From Dehalococcoidales bacterium (GTDB taxonomy: Bacteria > Chloroflexota > Dehalococcoidia > Dehalococcoidales > BS750m-G39), in the NCBI GenBank assembly GCA_023129255.1, contig JAGMCH010000046.1:1-55299 (forward strand): 55,299 nt of DNA, read 5' to 3'. The notes beneath the pieces were generated by a model. It was not told the origin of the DNA, did not search any database, and saw only the letters and a list, made by a program, of their open reading frames with translations. Both the position numbers and the translations under genes were made by a program. Positions within the stretch are counted from its first letter, which is position 1, and each line of letters opens with the position of its first letter. This document shows, piece after piece, positions 1 through 10,380 of the stretch.

Positions 1-566
1 CCCCCCAGCTCCACCCCTATGACATCGGTATTGGTATATAGACAGAGGCTGGGAGTATTAAGCAGCTTCTGAGCCTTTCTGGCTACAGCCTCATCCCAGG
101 CAGCCACCACGGCAACCGCCGGTAAGTCGCGGAGAATCTCCGCCGACAAATTGGGGCCGGAAAGAATACAAATATTAGGCCAAAAATCATGGTTTATCTC
201 ACCGGCAATTACCTCGGACATCCGCTTGTTACTATCAACCTCCAGGCCCTTGGCGGCACTCACTATCAACATTGAACCATCAAGGTAGTCAGCCACTGAC
301 TTTATATTCCGCCGCATCGTCTGGGAGGGCACCGCCAAGATTACTGCCTTGGTATCGGCTAAGGCTTCAGCCAATGAGCTGGTAATTGATAGCTGAGGAG
401 GAAAGGTAATACCAGAAAGCACGTCGGAATGATGTCTGGCATTCTTTAGTTCAGAGGACTCTCGTTTTGTCCGTGCCCACAGCCTGACCTCCACCCCATT
501 ACGTGCCAATACCACCCCCAGAGTTACCCCCCAGGTGGTGGTACCAATAATGGCAACCCTGGACAT
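1..566 (-). CDS. gpsA: NAD(P)H-dependent glycerol-3-phosphate dehydrogenase (partial, runs off window start)
   Basis: Reverse-strand translation from CAT at 564-566 gives MSRVAIIGTTTWGVTLGVVLARNGVEVRLWAR...; GpsA-like Rossmann start; adjacent to plsY. Confidence 0.85.
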   Translation of the reverse strand, partial: MSRVAIIGTTTWGVTLGVVLARNGVEVRLWARTKRESSELKNARHHSDVLSGITFPPQLSITSSLAEALADTKAVILAVPSQTMRRNIKSVADYLDGSMLIVSAAKGLEVDSNKRMSEVIAGEINHDFWPNICILSGPNLSAEILRDLPAVAVVAAWDEAVARKAQKLLNTPSLCLYTNTDVIGVELG

Positions 567-569
567 ACC

Positions 570-1289
570 CTATCCCGCCCCCTCTTTGCGGTCGGAGGAA
601 GGCGAGTCTCTCTTCTCCACCTTCTCGCCAAGCTTGCGCTCTTTGCCCGACATCAATCGAACAATGTTATCCCGGTGCATAACAAAAATCATTATTGCCC
701 CCACCAGAGCATAAAACAGGTACTCTACAGGGAAGCCGTTCAAAATGGTAAGCGGGACCAATATGGCATAGGTGCCTACCGCCCCAGCAATGGAGCCTAG
801 AGAGACAAACCTGGTTAAGCCAGCACCTATAATTATAATCTCGCCGCCGAATATTGCTGCTACCGGGCACAAAGCTACTAGCCCGCCGAAGAAGGGGGCG
901 ACGCCTCTACCCCCCCGAAATTTAAGAAATACCGGCCAGATATGCCCAGCTACTGCTGCCAGAGCCGCCAGAACCTGGGCAACCAGCGAGCCTAAACCAA
1001 AGTCACCCACCACCAGGTAGCCTTGACCGACTATCAACCCGGCAAATACCACCGCCAGCACTCCCTTTAACATATCCAAGGCAGCCACCAAAGCGGCTGA
1101 CTTGCGACCAGCGGTTCGGAGCACATTGGTTGCCCCTGTCCTGCCACTCCCATACTGTCTAACATCCACCTTAGCCTGCCGCCGGCCCAAAAGGTAACCA
1201 AAAGGAATAGAGCCCAAAAGGTAACCCAGTATCACTACAGCTGCAAACTTGGCAATTATCACGGCATCTAAGGACCCGGCAACCATCAC
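570..1289 (-). CDS. plsY: Glycerol-3-phosphate acyltransferase PlsY
   Basis: ORF 239 aa; GSIPFGYLLG, GSGRTGATNVLRTAG, GHIWPVFLKFRGGRGVA motifs. Confidence 0.95.
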   Translation of the reverse strand: MMVAGSLDAVIIAKFAAVVILGYLLGSIPFGYLLGRRQAKVDVRQYGSGRTGATNVLRTAGRKSAALVAALDMLKGVLAVVFAGLIVGQGYLVVGDFGLGSLVAQVLAALAAVAGHIWPVFLKFRGGRGVAPFFGGLVALCPVAAIFGGEIIIIGAGLTRFVSLGSIAGAVGTYAILVPLTILNGFPVEYLFYALVGAIMIFVMHRDNIVRLMSGKERKLGEKVEKRDSPSSDRKEGAG

Positions 1290-2599
1290 GCCTCACCTCT
1301 GGTCTTAAAGACTAAACGAAACGGAGTGCCAGCGAAGCCGAATGACTGGCGCAGTTTGTTCTCTAGGTAGTGCTGATAGGAAAAATGTATCAACTTAGCG
1401 TCGTTGACAAAAAAGACGAAGGTTGGTGGGTTAACCTCAGCCTGGGTAGCATACAAAATCTTTAGCTGCTTACTGCCCTTTCGTGGCAGAGTATGAGCCG
1501 CTACCGCCTGCTGAACCACACTGTTAACTTCAGCGGTAGGCAGTCGTTTGAGCCTCTCGTGATATACCTGAAATGCCTGAGGCATCACCTTATCTGTCCC
1601 CTCTCCAAACTTAGCTGAAATATACACCACCGACGCATAAGACATAAACTTAAGCTTGCTCCTTATATACCTATTACATTCAACCATATTCTTATTCACC
1701 GCCAGGTCCCACTTATTGACCACCAATACAACCCCCTTAACCGCCTGCTGAATATAACCAGCAATATGCTCATCCTGAGATGTAAGCAGCTCGGTGGTAT
1801 CAAGGACCAGCAGAACTATATCAGCCTCATCAATAGCCCGCAGGGCTCTAATTACGCTATACCGCTCTACTCCCTTCCCCCACCGGCCCCGTCGCCTGAT
1901 TCCAGCGGTATCAATAAGTATCACACTTTGACCATCAAAGTCAAGTGAGGTATTTATAGCATCGTGAGTAGTCCCCGGCACCTCGTCAACAATAGCCCGC
2001 TCCTCACCCAGGAGGGCATTAAGTAGCGTGGACTTGCCCACGTTAGGTCTGCCGACAATAGCCAGCTTCATAATCTCCGCTTCCGTCCCAACAGCTGAAG
2101 GGGTCGGCAGCAGGGAGATAACCTTATCCAGCAGCTCAGCAGTGCCCCGCCCATGATAGGCTGAAATAGCCAATGGCTCACCAAGCCCCAAATGATAAAA
2201 TTCTACCGCCTCGGTCTCAAGCCTAGCATTATCCGCCTTATTAGCCACTATTACTATGGGCTTGCTTGAACCACGAAGCATCTCGGCTATCTCCAGGTCA
2301 GAGGGCACCACCCCGTCCCCGGTGTCCACCAGGAAAAGAATAACATCGGCTTCAGCGATAGCCACCTCCACCTGTCCCTTGACTCCCTTAGCAATAGCCG
2401 ACCGGGGGCTCACCTCCAGACCGCCGGTATCAACTATGGTAAAGCTAGCCCCCTGCCATGAAACATCAGCAAATATACGGTCTCGGGTTGTGCCGGGCAA
2501 ATCAGCGACAATAGCTATCCGCTTGCCCGCCAGGCGATTTAAGAGCGTGGACTTGCCCACGTTCTGCCGGCCAACAATAGCTACAATGGGTTTGCTCAT
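1286..2599 (-). CDS. der: Ribosome biogenesis GTPase Der (EngA), tandem G domains
   Basis: Two [12 protein letters not shown] P-loops, DTGG/DTAG, NKAD/NKWD motifs, KH-like C-terminus. Confidence 0.97.
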   Translation of the reverse strand: MSKPIVAIVGRQNVGKSTLLNRLAGKRIAIVADLPGTTRDRIFADVSWQGASFTIVDTGGLEVSPRSAIAKGVKGQVEVAIAEADVILFLVDTGDGVVPSDLEIAEMLRGSSKPIVIVANKADNARLETEAVEFYHLGLGEPLAISAYHGRGTAELLDKVISLLPTPSAVGTEAEIMKLAIVGRPNVGKSTLLNALLGEERAIVDEVPGTTHDAINTSLDFDGQSVILIDTAGIRRRGRWGKGVERYSVIRALRAIDEADIVLLVLDTTELLTSQDEHIAGYIQQAVKGVVLVVNKWDLAVNKNMVECNRYIRSKLKFMSYASVVYISAKFGEGTDKVMPQAFQVYHERLKRLPTAEVNSVVQQAVAAHTLPRKGSKQLKILYATQAEVNPPTFVFFVNDAKLIHFSYQHYLENKLRQSFGFAGTPFRLVFKTRGEA

Positions 2600-2608
2600 A
2601 TTTTATTA

Positions 2609-2660
2609 ACCCCATCCCCTTTATCCCCTTCCCCTTATCAAGGGGAAGGGGAAGAATATT
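2609..2660 (-). repeat. 52-bp leader element immediately upstream of der; near-copy lies upstream of mutM
   Basis: 49/52 identity to reverse complement of 8092-8143; contains CCTTCCCCTT..AAGGGGAAGG palindrome. Confidence 0.85.
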
Positions 2661-2772
2661 CTAGAAGAGGGACTTCGTCCCTCATAAAACTCCCTGTAAT
2701 ATACCTCTAAGACTCCCTGTAATATTCGAGGCTTCGCCTCTTTAGACTTTTTCTTATTATCCCCCTCCCTAA

Positions 2773-2794
2773 GGGTGGCGGGTGGGAAAAGATA
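2773..2794 (+). repeat. G-rich intergenic repeat core (degenerate copy)
   Basis: GGGTGGCGGGTGGGAAAAGATA. Confidence 0.6.
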
Positions 2795-2919
2795 TAAAAT
2801 GTATCTGGGACTTCTTACCCCACAAAAACTTTGTTGGGGGAACTCTCCAACTTAAGCGGGTATCTAAGAGGGGCTTTTAAAGCCCCTCTTTCTGCTTGCC
2901 TCTTACCTCCAGAAGCCGG

Positions 2920-3642
2920 TTATACGATATGTCCCCTTTCGTGGGGCGGCTTAGAAGGCTTCTCCTCTTCCTCCTGCTGGGTAGCCTGCCTACCTGGTAA
3001 CTCCTTAGCAAACTTGACGCTGGGGGGCTCAATCTCGGTTCTGGCAACCCGCCTCAGTTCGGCGATATTATCCCTGAAATTTTGAACAAAGGCGTTGTAT
3101 TCCACCGCCAGCCTATTATACTGGTCTATAGTCTCCGGCGGAATTTCAATACTCTGCGCCACCTCGCAAAACTGCTCAATAAATTCTTGATAATGATTGG
3201 TTATCAGCCACAGCTCACTTTGATAGGTGCGCAAATAAATAACAAACCTCCTGGTGCTGATATCACTCTCCACCCTGTCGATGAAACTATTACACCAGGT
3301 ATTGAAAATCCGCTGTCCCACCTCACACTCCCGTGCCCAACCCCAGACTCTGGCATTATCACTGGTTAACAGACTACGGATAACAACAAAGATAGACAGT
3401 GACGAATCACCCATAAATCGGCGATTAAAATATCCGGCTAGTTGCTTGAGCCTCAGCGATGCATGTTCCAGTTCCCTCTCCCCGGCTCTGGCTATGGCCA
3501 CCATTAAGCCGATGATAAGGATAATAACCAGAACCGCAGCCAGGACCCACATTTCCCACCCACATGCATAACCGACGAGAGCCAAGGCGGTGATTAAAAT
3601 CGGGCACCAGCCCCAGTTTACTATGAGCCTTAAGATATACAT
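2920..3642 (-). CDS. Hypothetical protein, N-terminal TM segments plus soluble helical region
   Basis: ORF ends 2920; start reassigned to MYILRLIVNWGW at 3642 to avoid overlap with argF. Confidence 0.7.
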   Translation of the reverse strand: MYILRLIVNWGWCPILITALALVGYACGWEMWVLAAVLVIILIIGLMVAIARAGERELEHASLRLKQLAGYFNRRFMGDSSLSIFVVIRSLLTSDNARVWGWARECEVGQRIFNTWCNSFIDRVESDISTRRFVIYLRTYQSELWLITNHYQEFIEQFCEVAQSIEIPPETIDQYNRLAVEYNAFVQNFRDNIAELRRVARTEIEPPSVKFAKELPGRQATQQEEEEKPSKPPHERGHIV

Positions 3643-3652
3643 AGTAGCCCCC

Positions 3653-4594
3653 CTAACGATAGCCAGCCAGCGGAATCTCCAGACCACCCAGTATTCCCGC
3701 CAGCAAGGCTTTCTGCATATGTAACCTATTTTCAGCCTGGTCAAAGACCACTGACCTGGGAGTATCTAAAATCCCCTCAGCTACCTCCTCACCGTGATGA
3801 GCCGGTAAGGGATGCATCAATATAGCGTCTTCCTTAGCTAAGGACAGTAGTTCACCATCCACCTGATAGCCGGCAAATACCTGGCGCCGGGCTTCAGCCT
3901 CAGTCTCCTGCCCCATACTGGTCCAGACATCAGTATAAACTACATCAGCCCCGCCGACTGCCTGGTGCGGCTCCTCGGTATAGAATATCTCACCACCACT
4001 ACTTGAAGCATTGCTCTGAGCCAGATTAAATATATTGTCCTCAATAGCATAGCCGGGGGGAGTGGCAATCCTGAAATTCATCCCAATAAGCGAAGCCGCC
4101 AGCATAAGACTGCGAGCCACATTGTTACCATCGCCAACAAAGGCTAAGGTCAAACCGTTTAGCTCCCCCTTCTTCTCATAAATGGTAAGCAGGTCAGCCA
4201 GAGCCTGGCAGGGGTGTTCCCGGTCGGAGAGGGCGTTTATCACCGGCACACCGGAATAACCGGCCAGAACCTCCAAGGTCTGGTGAGAAAAGGTGCGGGC
4301 AGCGATGGCATCTACATAGCGACTGAGCACTTGAGCCACATCTGAAATTGACTCGCGCTGCCCCAGACCAACCTCAGCCGGAGACAGATAAATTGTCTCC
4401 CCGCCTAGCTGTCGCATAGCCAGCTCAAAGCTGACCCGTGTCCGCAGCGAGGGCTTCTCAAACATTATCGCCAGCGTCTTGCCGCTGAGCATGGAAAGCC
4501 AGCCCTGGGCTTTCATATCAATGGCATCTGATATCAGCAGGCGAATATCCTCACCGCCGAGGTCAGCCACCGAGAGCAGGTCTTTCCCCTTCAT
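3653..4594 (-). CDS. argF: Ornithine carbamoyltransferase
   Basis: EKPSLRTRVSFE, HPCQALADLLTI, MHPLPAHHGEEV motifs. Confidence 0.95.
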   Translation of the reverse strand: MKGKDLLSVADLGGEDIRLLISDAIDMKAQGWLSMLSGKTLAIMFEKPSLRTRVSFELAMRQLGGETIYLSPAEVGLGQRESISDVAQVLSRYVDAIAARTFSHQTLEVLAGYSGVPVINALSDREHPCQALADLLTIYEKKGELNGLTLAFVGDGNNVARSLMLAASLIGMNFRIATPPGYAIEDNIFNLAQSNASSSGGEIFYTEEPHQAVGGADVVYTDVWTSMGQETEAEARRQVFAGYQVDGELLSLAKEDAILMHPLPAHHGEEVAEGILDTPRSVVFDQAENRLHMQKALLAGILGGLEIPLAGYR

Positions 4595-4683
4595 ACCTTA
4601 AGTATATCACGAAAAGATAATCATTCAACAGGGGCTTGACACCGTGCGCCCGGGTACCTAAGATGCCGTTGGAGGTTAAAAGT

Positions 4684-4938
4684 ATGGCCACTAAGGAAAA
4701 ATTTACCATAGACGGGGATAAAGTAGTTGAGAAGGTCAAGCAGCTCATCCACGAGGGCAACATCAGAAGGGTGCGGATTATTCACGAAGGACGGACGGTG
4801 CTGGAGATTCCACTCTCGGTAGGGGCACCAGCGGCAGCAGTGACTATTCTGGTAGCCCCGCTGCTGGCGGCGCTGGGTGCTTTCGCCGCCCTGGTAACCG
4901 AATGCACTATTGAGGTGGAGAAGATAGAAAAATCATAG
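4684..4938 (+). CDS. DUF4342 domain protein
   Basis: MATKEKFTIDGDKVVEKVKQLIHEGNIRRVRIIHEGRTVLEIPL..., typical DUF4342 pattern. Confidence 0.75.
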   Translation: MATKEKFTIDGDKVVEKVKQLIHEGNIRRVRIIHEGRTVLEIPLSVGAPAAAVTILVAPLLAALGAFAALVTECTIEVEKIEKS

Positions 4939-5019
4939 GCTCAAAGTGGAAGGACTGATTCGGAACTATTGTTATCGGCATTTGATAAGCCTATAATTAC
5001 GGTAAAGAGGAGGTGCAAG

Positions 5020-5265
5020 ATGGTGTTCGTAACGCTGTTATCACCGAAAGGGAAGGGAGAGGAAGCGGTCGATTACCTCAAGAAGCTCAAGGCTCCGGCA
5101 GGCATTACCATTCGTGATGTCTATTTCACCCTTGGTCGCTACGATGGCGTAATTATCTTTGAGGCTCCAGACGCCAACAAGGCGATGAACTTTGTTAAGG
5201 AAACCGGCTTTGCCACCGATTATACCGTGGAGACCCTCGCCGCCATCCCAGCCAAGGAACTGTGA
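5020..5265 (+). CDS. GYD domain-containing protein
   Basis: 81-aa product MVFVTLLSPKGKGEEAVDYLKKLK...YFTLGRYDGVIIFEAPD. Confidence 0.75.
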   Translation: MVFVTLLSPKGKGEEAVDYLKKLKAPAGITIRDVYFTLGRYDGVIIFEAPDANKAMNFVKETGFATDYTVETLAAIPAKEL

Positions 5266-5303
5266 AAGTCCGCTTTTTACCCCCACTCTGCTATAATTAA
5301 AGT

Positions 5304-8018
5304 ATGAAAAAGCCGCTGCTGGTTCTGTTTGATGGTAACGCCCTGATTCACCGAGCCTTCCACGCCATGCCCCCACTCACCGTGCGCCAGACCGGTGAGA
5401 TGGTCAGCGCCGTTTACGGCTTTGCCCTGATGCTGCTCAAGGTGATAAATGAGCTAAAGCCCACCCACTACGCCATCGCCTTTGACATGAAAGGCCCTAC
5501 CTTCAGACATGAGTTGTTTGACCAGTATAAGGCACAGCGACCCCCAACCCCCGATGAGCTGGTAGCTCAATTGGGGCGGGTAAGGCAGCTAGTGGAAGCC
5601 TTTCATATCCCTATCTTTGAGCTTGAGGGTTATGAGGCCGACGACCTCCTGGGTACCCTCAGCCAGCAAGCCAGCGGCCAGGACATTGATACCATCATCA
5701 TTACCGGTGACGCCGATATCATGCAACTGGTGTCGCCACGGGTAAAGGTCCTTTACCCCAAACCGAGGCGAGCCTTCAGCGACACCATGCTCTATGACGA
5801 AGAGGCGGTAAGCCAGAAGTATGGCGTCAAGCCGGAGCAGATTGCCGATTTTAAGGGACTGGTAGGTGATAAAACAGACAATATCTCGGGCGTACCTAAG
5901 ATTGGACCTGTAAATGCAGTCAATTTGTTAAGTAAATTCGGCTCCATTGAGCAAATCTATGACCATATAGATGAGGTGACGCCACCTAAACTTCAGGCAC
6001 TACTAAAGGAAAATGAAGCCATTGCCCGCCAGAGCAAGGAACTGGCGACCATCATTACCCGGACGCCGGTTAGCCTAAACCTTGATGACTGCCAAATCAG
6101 CCAGTATGACCGAAATCAGGTGACCGAGCTCTTCCGCGAGCTTGAGTTTGCCAGCCTGCTGCCCAAACTACCGCAGATAGAAACGGAAAAGACGGCACAG
6201 GTTGAAGCCAAGCCGCCGAAGGAAGACTACCACATCGTGAGTAAAACCGCCGATCTTGATAAGCTGCTAAGCCGCCTGTCAGCGGCTAAAACCTTCGCCT
6301 TTGACACCGAGACCACCAGCCTCGACCCGATGTCAGCCAAGCTAGTGGGCATATCTCTATCGCCAGCCCCGGGTGAAGCCTATTACATCCCGGTGGGGCA
6401 TGTGGGACTGGACCCGATAGGGCAACTACCCCTGGAACAGGTTACAGCACGGCTCAAATCCCTCCTGGAAGACCAGAAATTAGCCAAGCTGGCCCACAAC
6501 GGCAAGTATGATATGGCAGTGCTGGCGGAATATGGAATAACGGTTCAAAATTTGACCTTTGACTCCATGCTGGCTGCCTATCTGCTGGGGGAGAAATCTA
6601 TGGGACTAAAAGCCCTCGCCTTCGGCAAGCTGGCTATTGAGATGACGCCCATTAGCGACCTCATCGGCTCGGGGGCGAAGCAGATTTCCATGTCCCAGGT
6701 GGAAATCTCCCGTGCCGCCGACTACGCCTGCGCTGACGCCGATATGACCCTGAGGCTAGCGGAACTATTCGAGCCAGAGCTTCACCAGCAGGGGCTGTGG
6801 CAACTCTTCTCTGAGGTTGAGCTGCCGCTGGCGCCGGTGTTGGTTGGGATGGAAAGAAACGGAGTCGCCTTAGATGCCGAGCTATTGAGACAGATGTCGC
6901 ACCGCCTGGGTGGGCAGTTACTAAAGCTGGAGGTTGAGGTCTATAACAGTGTCGGGCACCAGTTCAACATAAACTCACCCCAGCAGCTGAGCGCCGTCCT
7001 CTTTGACGAGCTAGGACTAACGCCAGCCCGCAAGACCAAGGGTGGCTACTCCACCGGGGCGGCGATACTGGAAGAACTGCGTGGCGTTCACCCCATAATA
7101 GAATTAATCCTTGATTACCGCCAATTAAGCAAAATCAAGTCAACCTATATTGATGCCCTGCCTAACTTAATCAACCCCAAGACGGGTCGGGTACACACCA
7201 GCTTTAACCAGACGCGGACGGCTACCGGTCGGCTCTCCTCCAGCGAGCCAAATTTGCAGAATATCCCTGTCCGCGGCGAGCTGGGAAAAGAGGTGAGACA
7301 GGCGTTTATTGCCCCGAAGGGGTCTTACCTCTTAGCCGCCGACTACTCGCAGATTGACCTCCGCGCCCTGGCTCATCTGTCCCAGGATAAAAGCCTGCTG
7401 GCTGCCTTCCGCCACGATGAAGATATTCACAGTGCCACCGCGGCTCAGGTCTTCGGCGTAGAACCCTCAGCGGTAACGCCAGATATGCGCCGGGTGGCAA
7501 AAACAGTTAATTTCGGCGTCATCTACGGCATGAGCGAGTACGGCTTGGAGCAGGCGACAGGGCTATCGCGGGAAGAAGCTGCCCAGTTCATCGCCGCTTA
7601 CTTTGAGAAATACCCCGGAGTAAAGCAATACCTTGAATCGACCAAGGAACAGGCAAGGCAAGAGGGCTATGTTCAGACCATCCTCGGCAGAAGGCGCTCT
7701 ATCCCCGAAATCAATTCCTCTAACCGTCAGGTGCGGGAAGCCGCCGAAAGAATGGCGATAAATATGCCGGTGCAGGGCACCTCCGCCGATATCATCAAGG
7801 TTGCCATGATAAACCTGGACCGGGAGATAGCTAAACGCAAATTAAAGAGTAAGATGACACTCCAGGTGCATGATGAGCTTATCTTTGAGGTGCCCAAAAC
7901 CGAGCGGGAAGAAATGCGCCAGCTAGCTTCTGAACTAATGTCCGCTGCTCTGGAGCTCAGCGTCCCGCTAAAGGTGGACATCAAGACCGGCCAAAACTGG
8001 GGTGAGATGAAACCCTAA
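5304..8018 (+). CDS. polA: DNA polymerase I
   Basis: 904 aa; N-terminal 5'-3' exonuclease, FDTETTSLDP exonuclease domain, DYSQIDLRALAHLS and QVHDELIFEVP polymerase motifs. Confidence 0.97.
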   Translation: MKKPLLVLFDGNALIHRAFHAMPPLTVRQTGEMVSAVYGFALMLLKVINELKPTHYAIAFDMKGPTFRHELFDQYKAQRPPTPDELVAQLGRVRQLVEAFHIPIFELEGYEADDLLGTLSQQASGQDIDTIIITGDADIMQLVSPRVKVLYPKPRRAFSDTMLYDEEAVSQKYGVKPEQIADFKGLVGDKTDNISGVPKIGPVNAVNLLSKFGSIEQIYDHIDEVTPPKLQALLKENEAIARQSKELATIITRTPVSLNLDDCQISQYDRNQVTELFRELEFASLLPKLPQIETEKTAQVEAKPPKEDYHIVSKTADLDKLLSRLSAAKTFAFDTETTSLDPMSAKLVGISLSPAPGEAYYIPVGHVGLDPIGQLPLEQVTARLKSLLEDQKLAKLAHNGKYDMAVLAEYGITVQNLTFDSMLAAYLLGEKSMGLKALAFGKLAIEMTPISDLIGSGAKQISMSQVEISRAADYACADADMTLRLAELFEPELHQQGLWQLFSEVELPLAPVLVGMERNGVALDAELLRQMSHRLGGQLLKLEVEVYNSVGHQFNINSPQQLSAVLFDELGLTPARKTKGGYSTGAAILEELRGVHPIIELILDYRQLSKIKSTYIDALPNLINPKTGRVHTSFNQTRTATGRLSSSEPNLQNIPVRGELGKEVRQAFIAPKGSYLLAADYSQIDLRALAHLSQDKSLLAAFRHDEDIHSATAAQVFGVEPSAVTPDMRRVAKTVNFGVIYGMSEYGLEQATGLSREEAAQFIAAYFEKYPGVKQYLESTKEQARQEGYVQTILGRRRSIPEINSSNRQVREAAERMAINMPVQGTSADIIKVAMINLDREIAKRKLKSKMTLQVHDELIFEVPKTEREEMRQLASELMSAALELSVPLKVDIKTGQNWGEMKP

Positions 8019-8063
8019 GGGGAGAAGAGAGCCCAAGGGGTGAAACCTCCCAATTATGGGGAG

Positions 8064-8088
8064 TTTAAGAGGGGCTTCGCCCCTCTTT
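8064..8088 (+). terminator. Putative terminator hairpin downstream of polA
   Basis: AGAGGGGCTTCGCCCCTCTTTC hairpin followed by short T-run. Confidence 0.45.
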
Positions 8089-8091
8089 CAA

Positions 8092-8143
8092 AATATTCTT
8101 CCCCTTCCCTTTGTCAAGGGGAAGGGGATAAAGGGGATGGGGT
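8092..8143 (+). repeat. 52-bp leader element immediately upstream of mutM
   Basis: Reverse complement matches 2609-2660 at 49/52 positions. Confidence 0.85.
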
Positions 8144-8159
8144 CACCCCACAAAAATAG

Positions 8160-8966
8160 ATGCCTGAGCTTCCTGAAGTCGAAACGATAAAGAACGAGCT
8201 AGCCCCCCACATTATCGGTCACACTGTCACTGGCGTCACCCTGTTCTGGCAGGGAATAGTGCGCCAGCCCTCGGTGGAGGAATTTTGCTCCCGCCTCATC
8301 GGGCAGAAAATAACCGGCGTGGAGCGGCGGGGGAAGTACCTAATCTTCGGCTTAACCAGCGGTGAGGCACTAATTAGCCACCTGAAGATGACCGGCTCAT
8401 TATTGCTAAAACCGCCTGATAGATTTATCAGGGCTATAATCCACCTGGACGGTAGAACCGAAATCTACTTCCGTGACCCGCGCAAGCTGGGGGTGATGTG
8501 GCTGGTGACGGACAAAAATACCGTTGTTGATAAACTCGGTCCCGAACCCCTGGAGGCTGGCTTTACCCCCCAAGTTTTGGCTCAGCGCCTGAGTAAGCGC
8601 ACAGCACCGATAAAGGCTCTGCTCTGCGACCAGAGCTTTGTGGCTGGCATCGGCAATATGTACGCCGACGAAGCCCTGTTTTCCGCCGGAATTCACCCAC
8701 TGCGGTCAGGGAAAAGCCTGTCACCGGAAGAAATTGAGCGTCTTCACCGGGCTATCCGTCAGGTTTTATCGGCAGCCATCGGCAATAAGGGAGCCAGCGT
8801 GGATACCTATTTTCGCCCCGGCGGTGAGATAGGCACCGCCCACTTTCAGTTTCGGGTGGCTCATCGGGGTGGGGAACCCTGCCCCGTCTGCGGCACGCAC
8901 CTCCAGCGCATACCCATCCGAAATCGGGGCAGCTACTTCTGCCCCAAATGCCAGCCACTCAAATGA
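8160..8966 (+). CDS. mutM: Formamidopyrimidine-DNA glycosylase
   Basis: MPELPEVETIKNEL start; C-terminal zinc finger CPVCGTHLQRIPIRNRGSYFCPKCQ. Confidence 0.97.
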   Translation: MPELPEVETIKNELAPHIIGHTVTGVTLFWQGIVRQPSVEEFCSRLIGQKITGVERRGKYLIFGLTSGEALISHLKMTGSLLLKPPDRFIRAIIHLDGRTEIYFRDPRKLGVMWLVTDKNTVVDKLGPEPLEAGFTPQVLAQRLSKRTAPIKALLCDQSFVAGIGNMYADEALFSAGIHPLRSGKSLSPEEIERLHRAIRQVLSAAIGNKGASVDTYFRPGGEIGTAHFQFRVAHRGGEPCPVCGTHLQRIPIRNRGSYFCPKCQPLK

Positions 8967-8984
8967 CGCTCTGCGGCCCTCAGT

Positions 8985-9173
8985 CTATCCCCTTTTCCAG
9001 GCAAAGGGAATAAGAAAAACGACACAGCCCAGGAAGAAAACAACGCTGCCGACTAACCCCAAAGGACTGCCAGCAGCTACACTGTCAGCAATGAAAAAGA
9101 AACTACACACCAAGAAGAGCGCCCAGCCGGCGAGTTGAAACCGGCGTTCTCTTTCCTGCTTGCTCATGGGCAT
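8985..9173 (-). CDS. Small membrane protein, two predicted TM helices
   Basis: 62-aa ORF, hydrophobic, clean intergenic location. Confidence 0.5.
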   Translation of the reverse strand: MPMSKQERERRFQLAGWALFLVCSFFFIADSVAAGSPLGLVGSVVFFLGCVVFLIPFAWKRG

Positions 9174-9201
9174 TGAACCCCCTTTCCCATTGACAAATAA
9201 C

Positions 9202-10380
9202 CTATATTATCCCCTGCTTCTTGAGCTCGGTTAGTTCACCCCGGCTTAGTCCTAACAGCTCACCATAGACATATTCATTGTCCTGACCCAAAAGCGGGGC
9301 GGCTCGGCTATATTTTGCCGGGGTTTCAGATAGCCTTATGGGCACAGCATCAGATACGGTCTTGCCCAGCCCTGGGTGGTCAAGCTCAATAAAAAAGCCC
9401 CGCCCGTTTAGCTGGGGGTCTCGGACTAAATCGCTGGCAGCTTGCACCGCCCCGGCGGCTACCCCCTGCTTCTGGAGCAAAGCCATCGCCTCCTCAGCGG
9501 TGTGCTTTTTCGTCCACTCCTCCACCAGCCGGTCCAGCCTGGCTTTATTCTTCAAACGACCGCTAAAAGTAGCAAACCTTTTATCCCCAGCCCAGGGTGG
9601 GTTGCCCAAAGCCCGCTTGAACCCCTGCCATTCGTCGTCGGTGAACACGGCAATAGCACACCAGCGGTCGTCACCTTTGCAGCGATAGACGCCGTGAGGC
9701 GCCGCCTCAGTCGAGCTATTGCCCACCGCCTCCGCCTCCCTCCCCTCAATCTGATAGTCCAGAATGGCATCGCCCAACAGACTTGCCATCGCCTCCACCT
9801 GCGAGACATCAATATACTGCCCCTCGCCCGTCCTCCGCCGGTATTCCACAGCCCCGAGCAGGGCTAAGCAAGCGAACAGACCGGCAATATGGTCGGCGTA
9901 AGCAGTACCCAGGCCCAGCGGCGGCTTGCCGGGGAAAGAGGTGAGAAAGGTTATGCCGGAAAAGGCTTGAATCGTGGGGCCAAAGCCAGTATAGTCCCGC
10001 CACCGTCCGGTGCTACCCATAGTCGACAGGCTGAGCATAATGAGGTCGGGCTTTATTTTTTTCAGGCGGTCATAGTCCAAGCCCCAGTTAGCCATCACCC
10101 GCGGAGTAAAATTCTCCACGACAGCGTCACTAATGTTCACCAGCCCCTTGACCAGAGCCACCCCTTCTGGATTATTCAGGTTCAGGGTTATGCCCAGCTT
10201 ATTGCGGTTCCAGGTGTTATAGTAGCCGCGGCTGAATTTATCCTCGGCTTCAGGCAGAAGCGGCTGAACCTTAATTACCTCAGCGCCAAAATCAGCCAGC
10301 ATCCGGGTGGCATAAGGCCCCGCCAGCACCCAGCTAAAGTCAAGAATGCGGATACCTCTTAAGACAGATTGGTTAGTCAT
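9202..10380 (-). CDS. CaiB/BaiF (family III) CoA-transferase
   Basis: LRGIRILDFSWVLAGPYATRMLADFGAEVIKV...NRNKLGITLNL. Confidence 0.92.
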   Translation of the reverse strand: MTNQSVLRGIRILDFSWVLAGPYATRMLADFGAEVIKVQPLLPEAEDKFSRGYYNTWNRNKLGITLNLNNPEGVALVKGLVNISDAVVENFTPRVMANWGLDYDRLKKIKPDLIMLSLSTMGSTGRWRDYTGFGPTIQAFSGITFLTSFPGKPPLGLGTAYADHIAGLFACLALLGAVEYRRRTGEGQYIDVSQVEAMASLLGDAILDYQIEGREAEAVGNSSTEAAPHGVYRCKGDDRWCAIAVFTDDEWQGFKRALGNPPWAGDKRFATFSGRLKNKARLDRLVEEWTKKHTAEEAMALLQKQGVAAGAVQAASDLVRDPQLNGRGFFIELDHPGLGKTVSDAVPIRLSETPAKYSRAAPLLGQDNEYVYGELLGLSRGELTELKKQGII

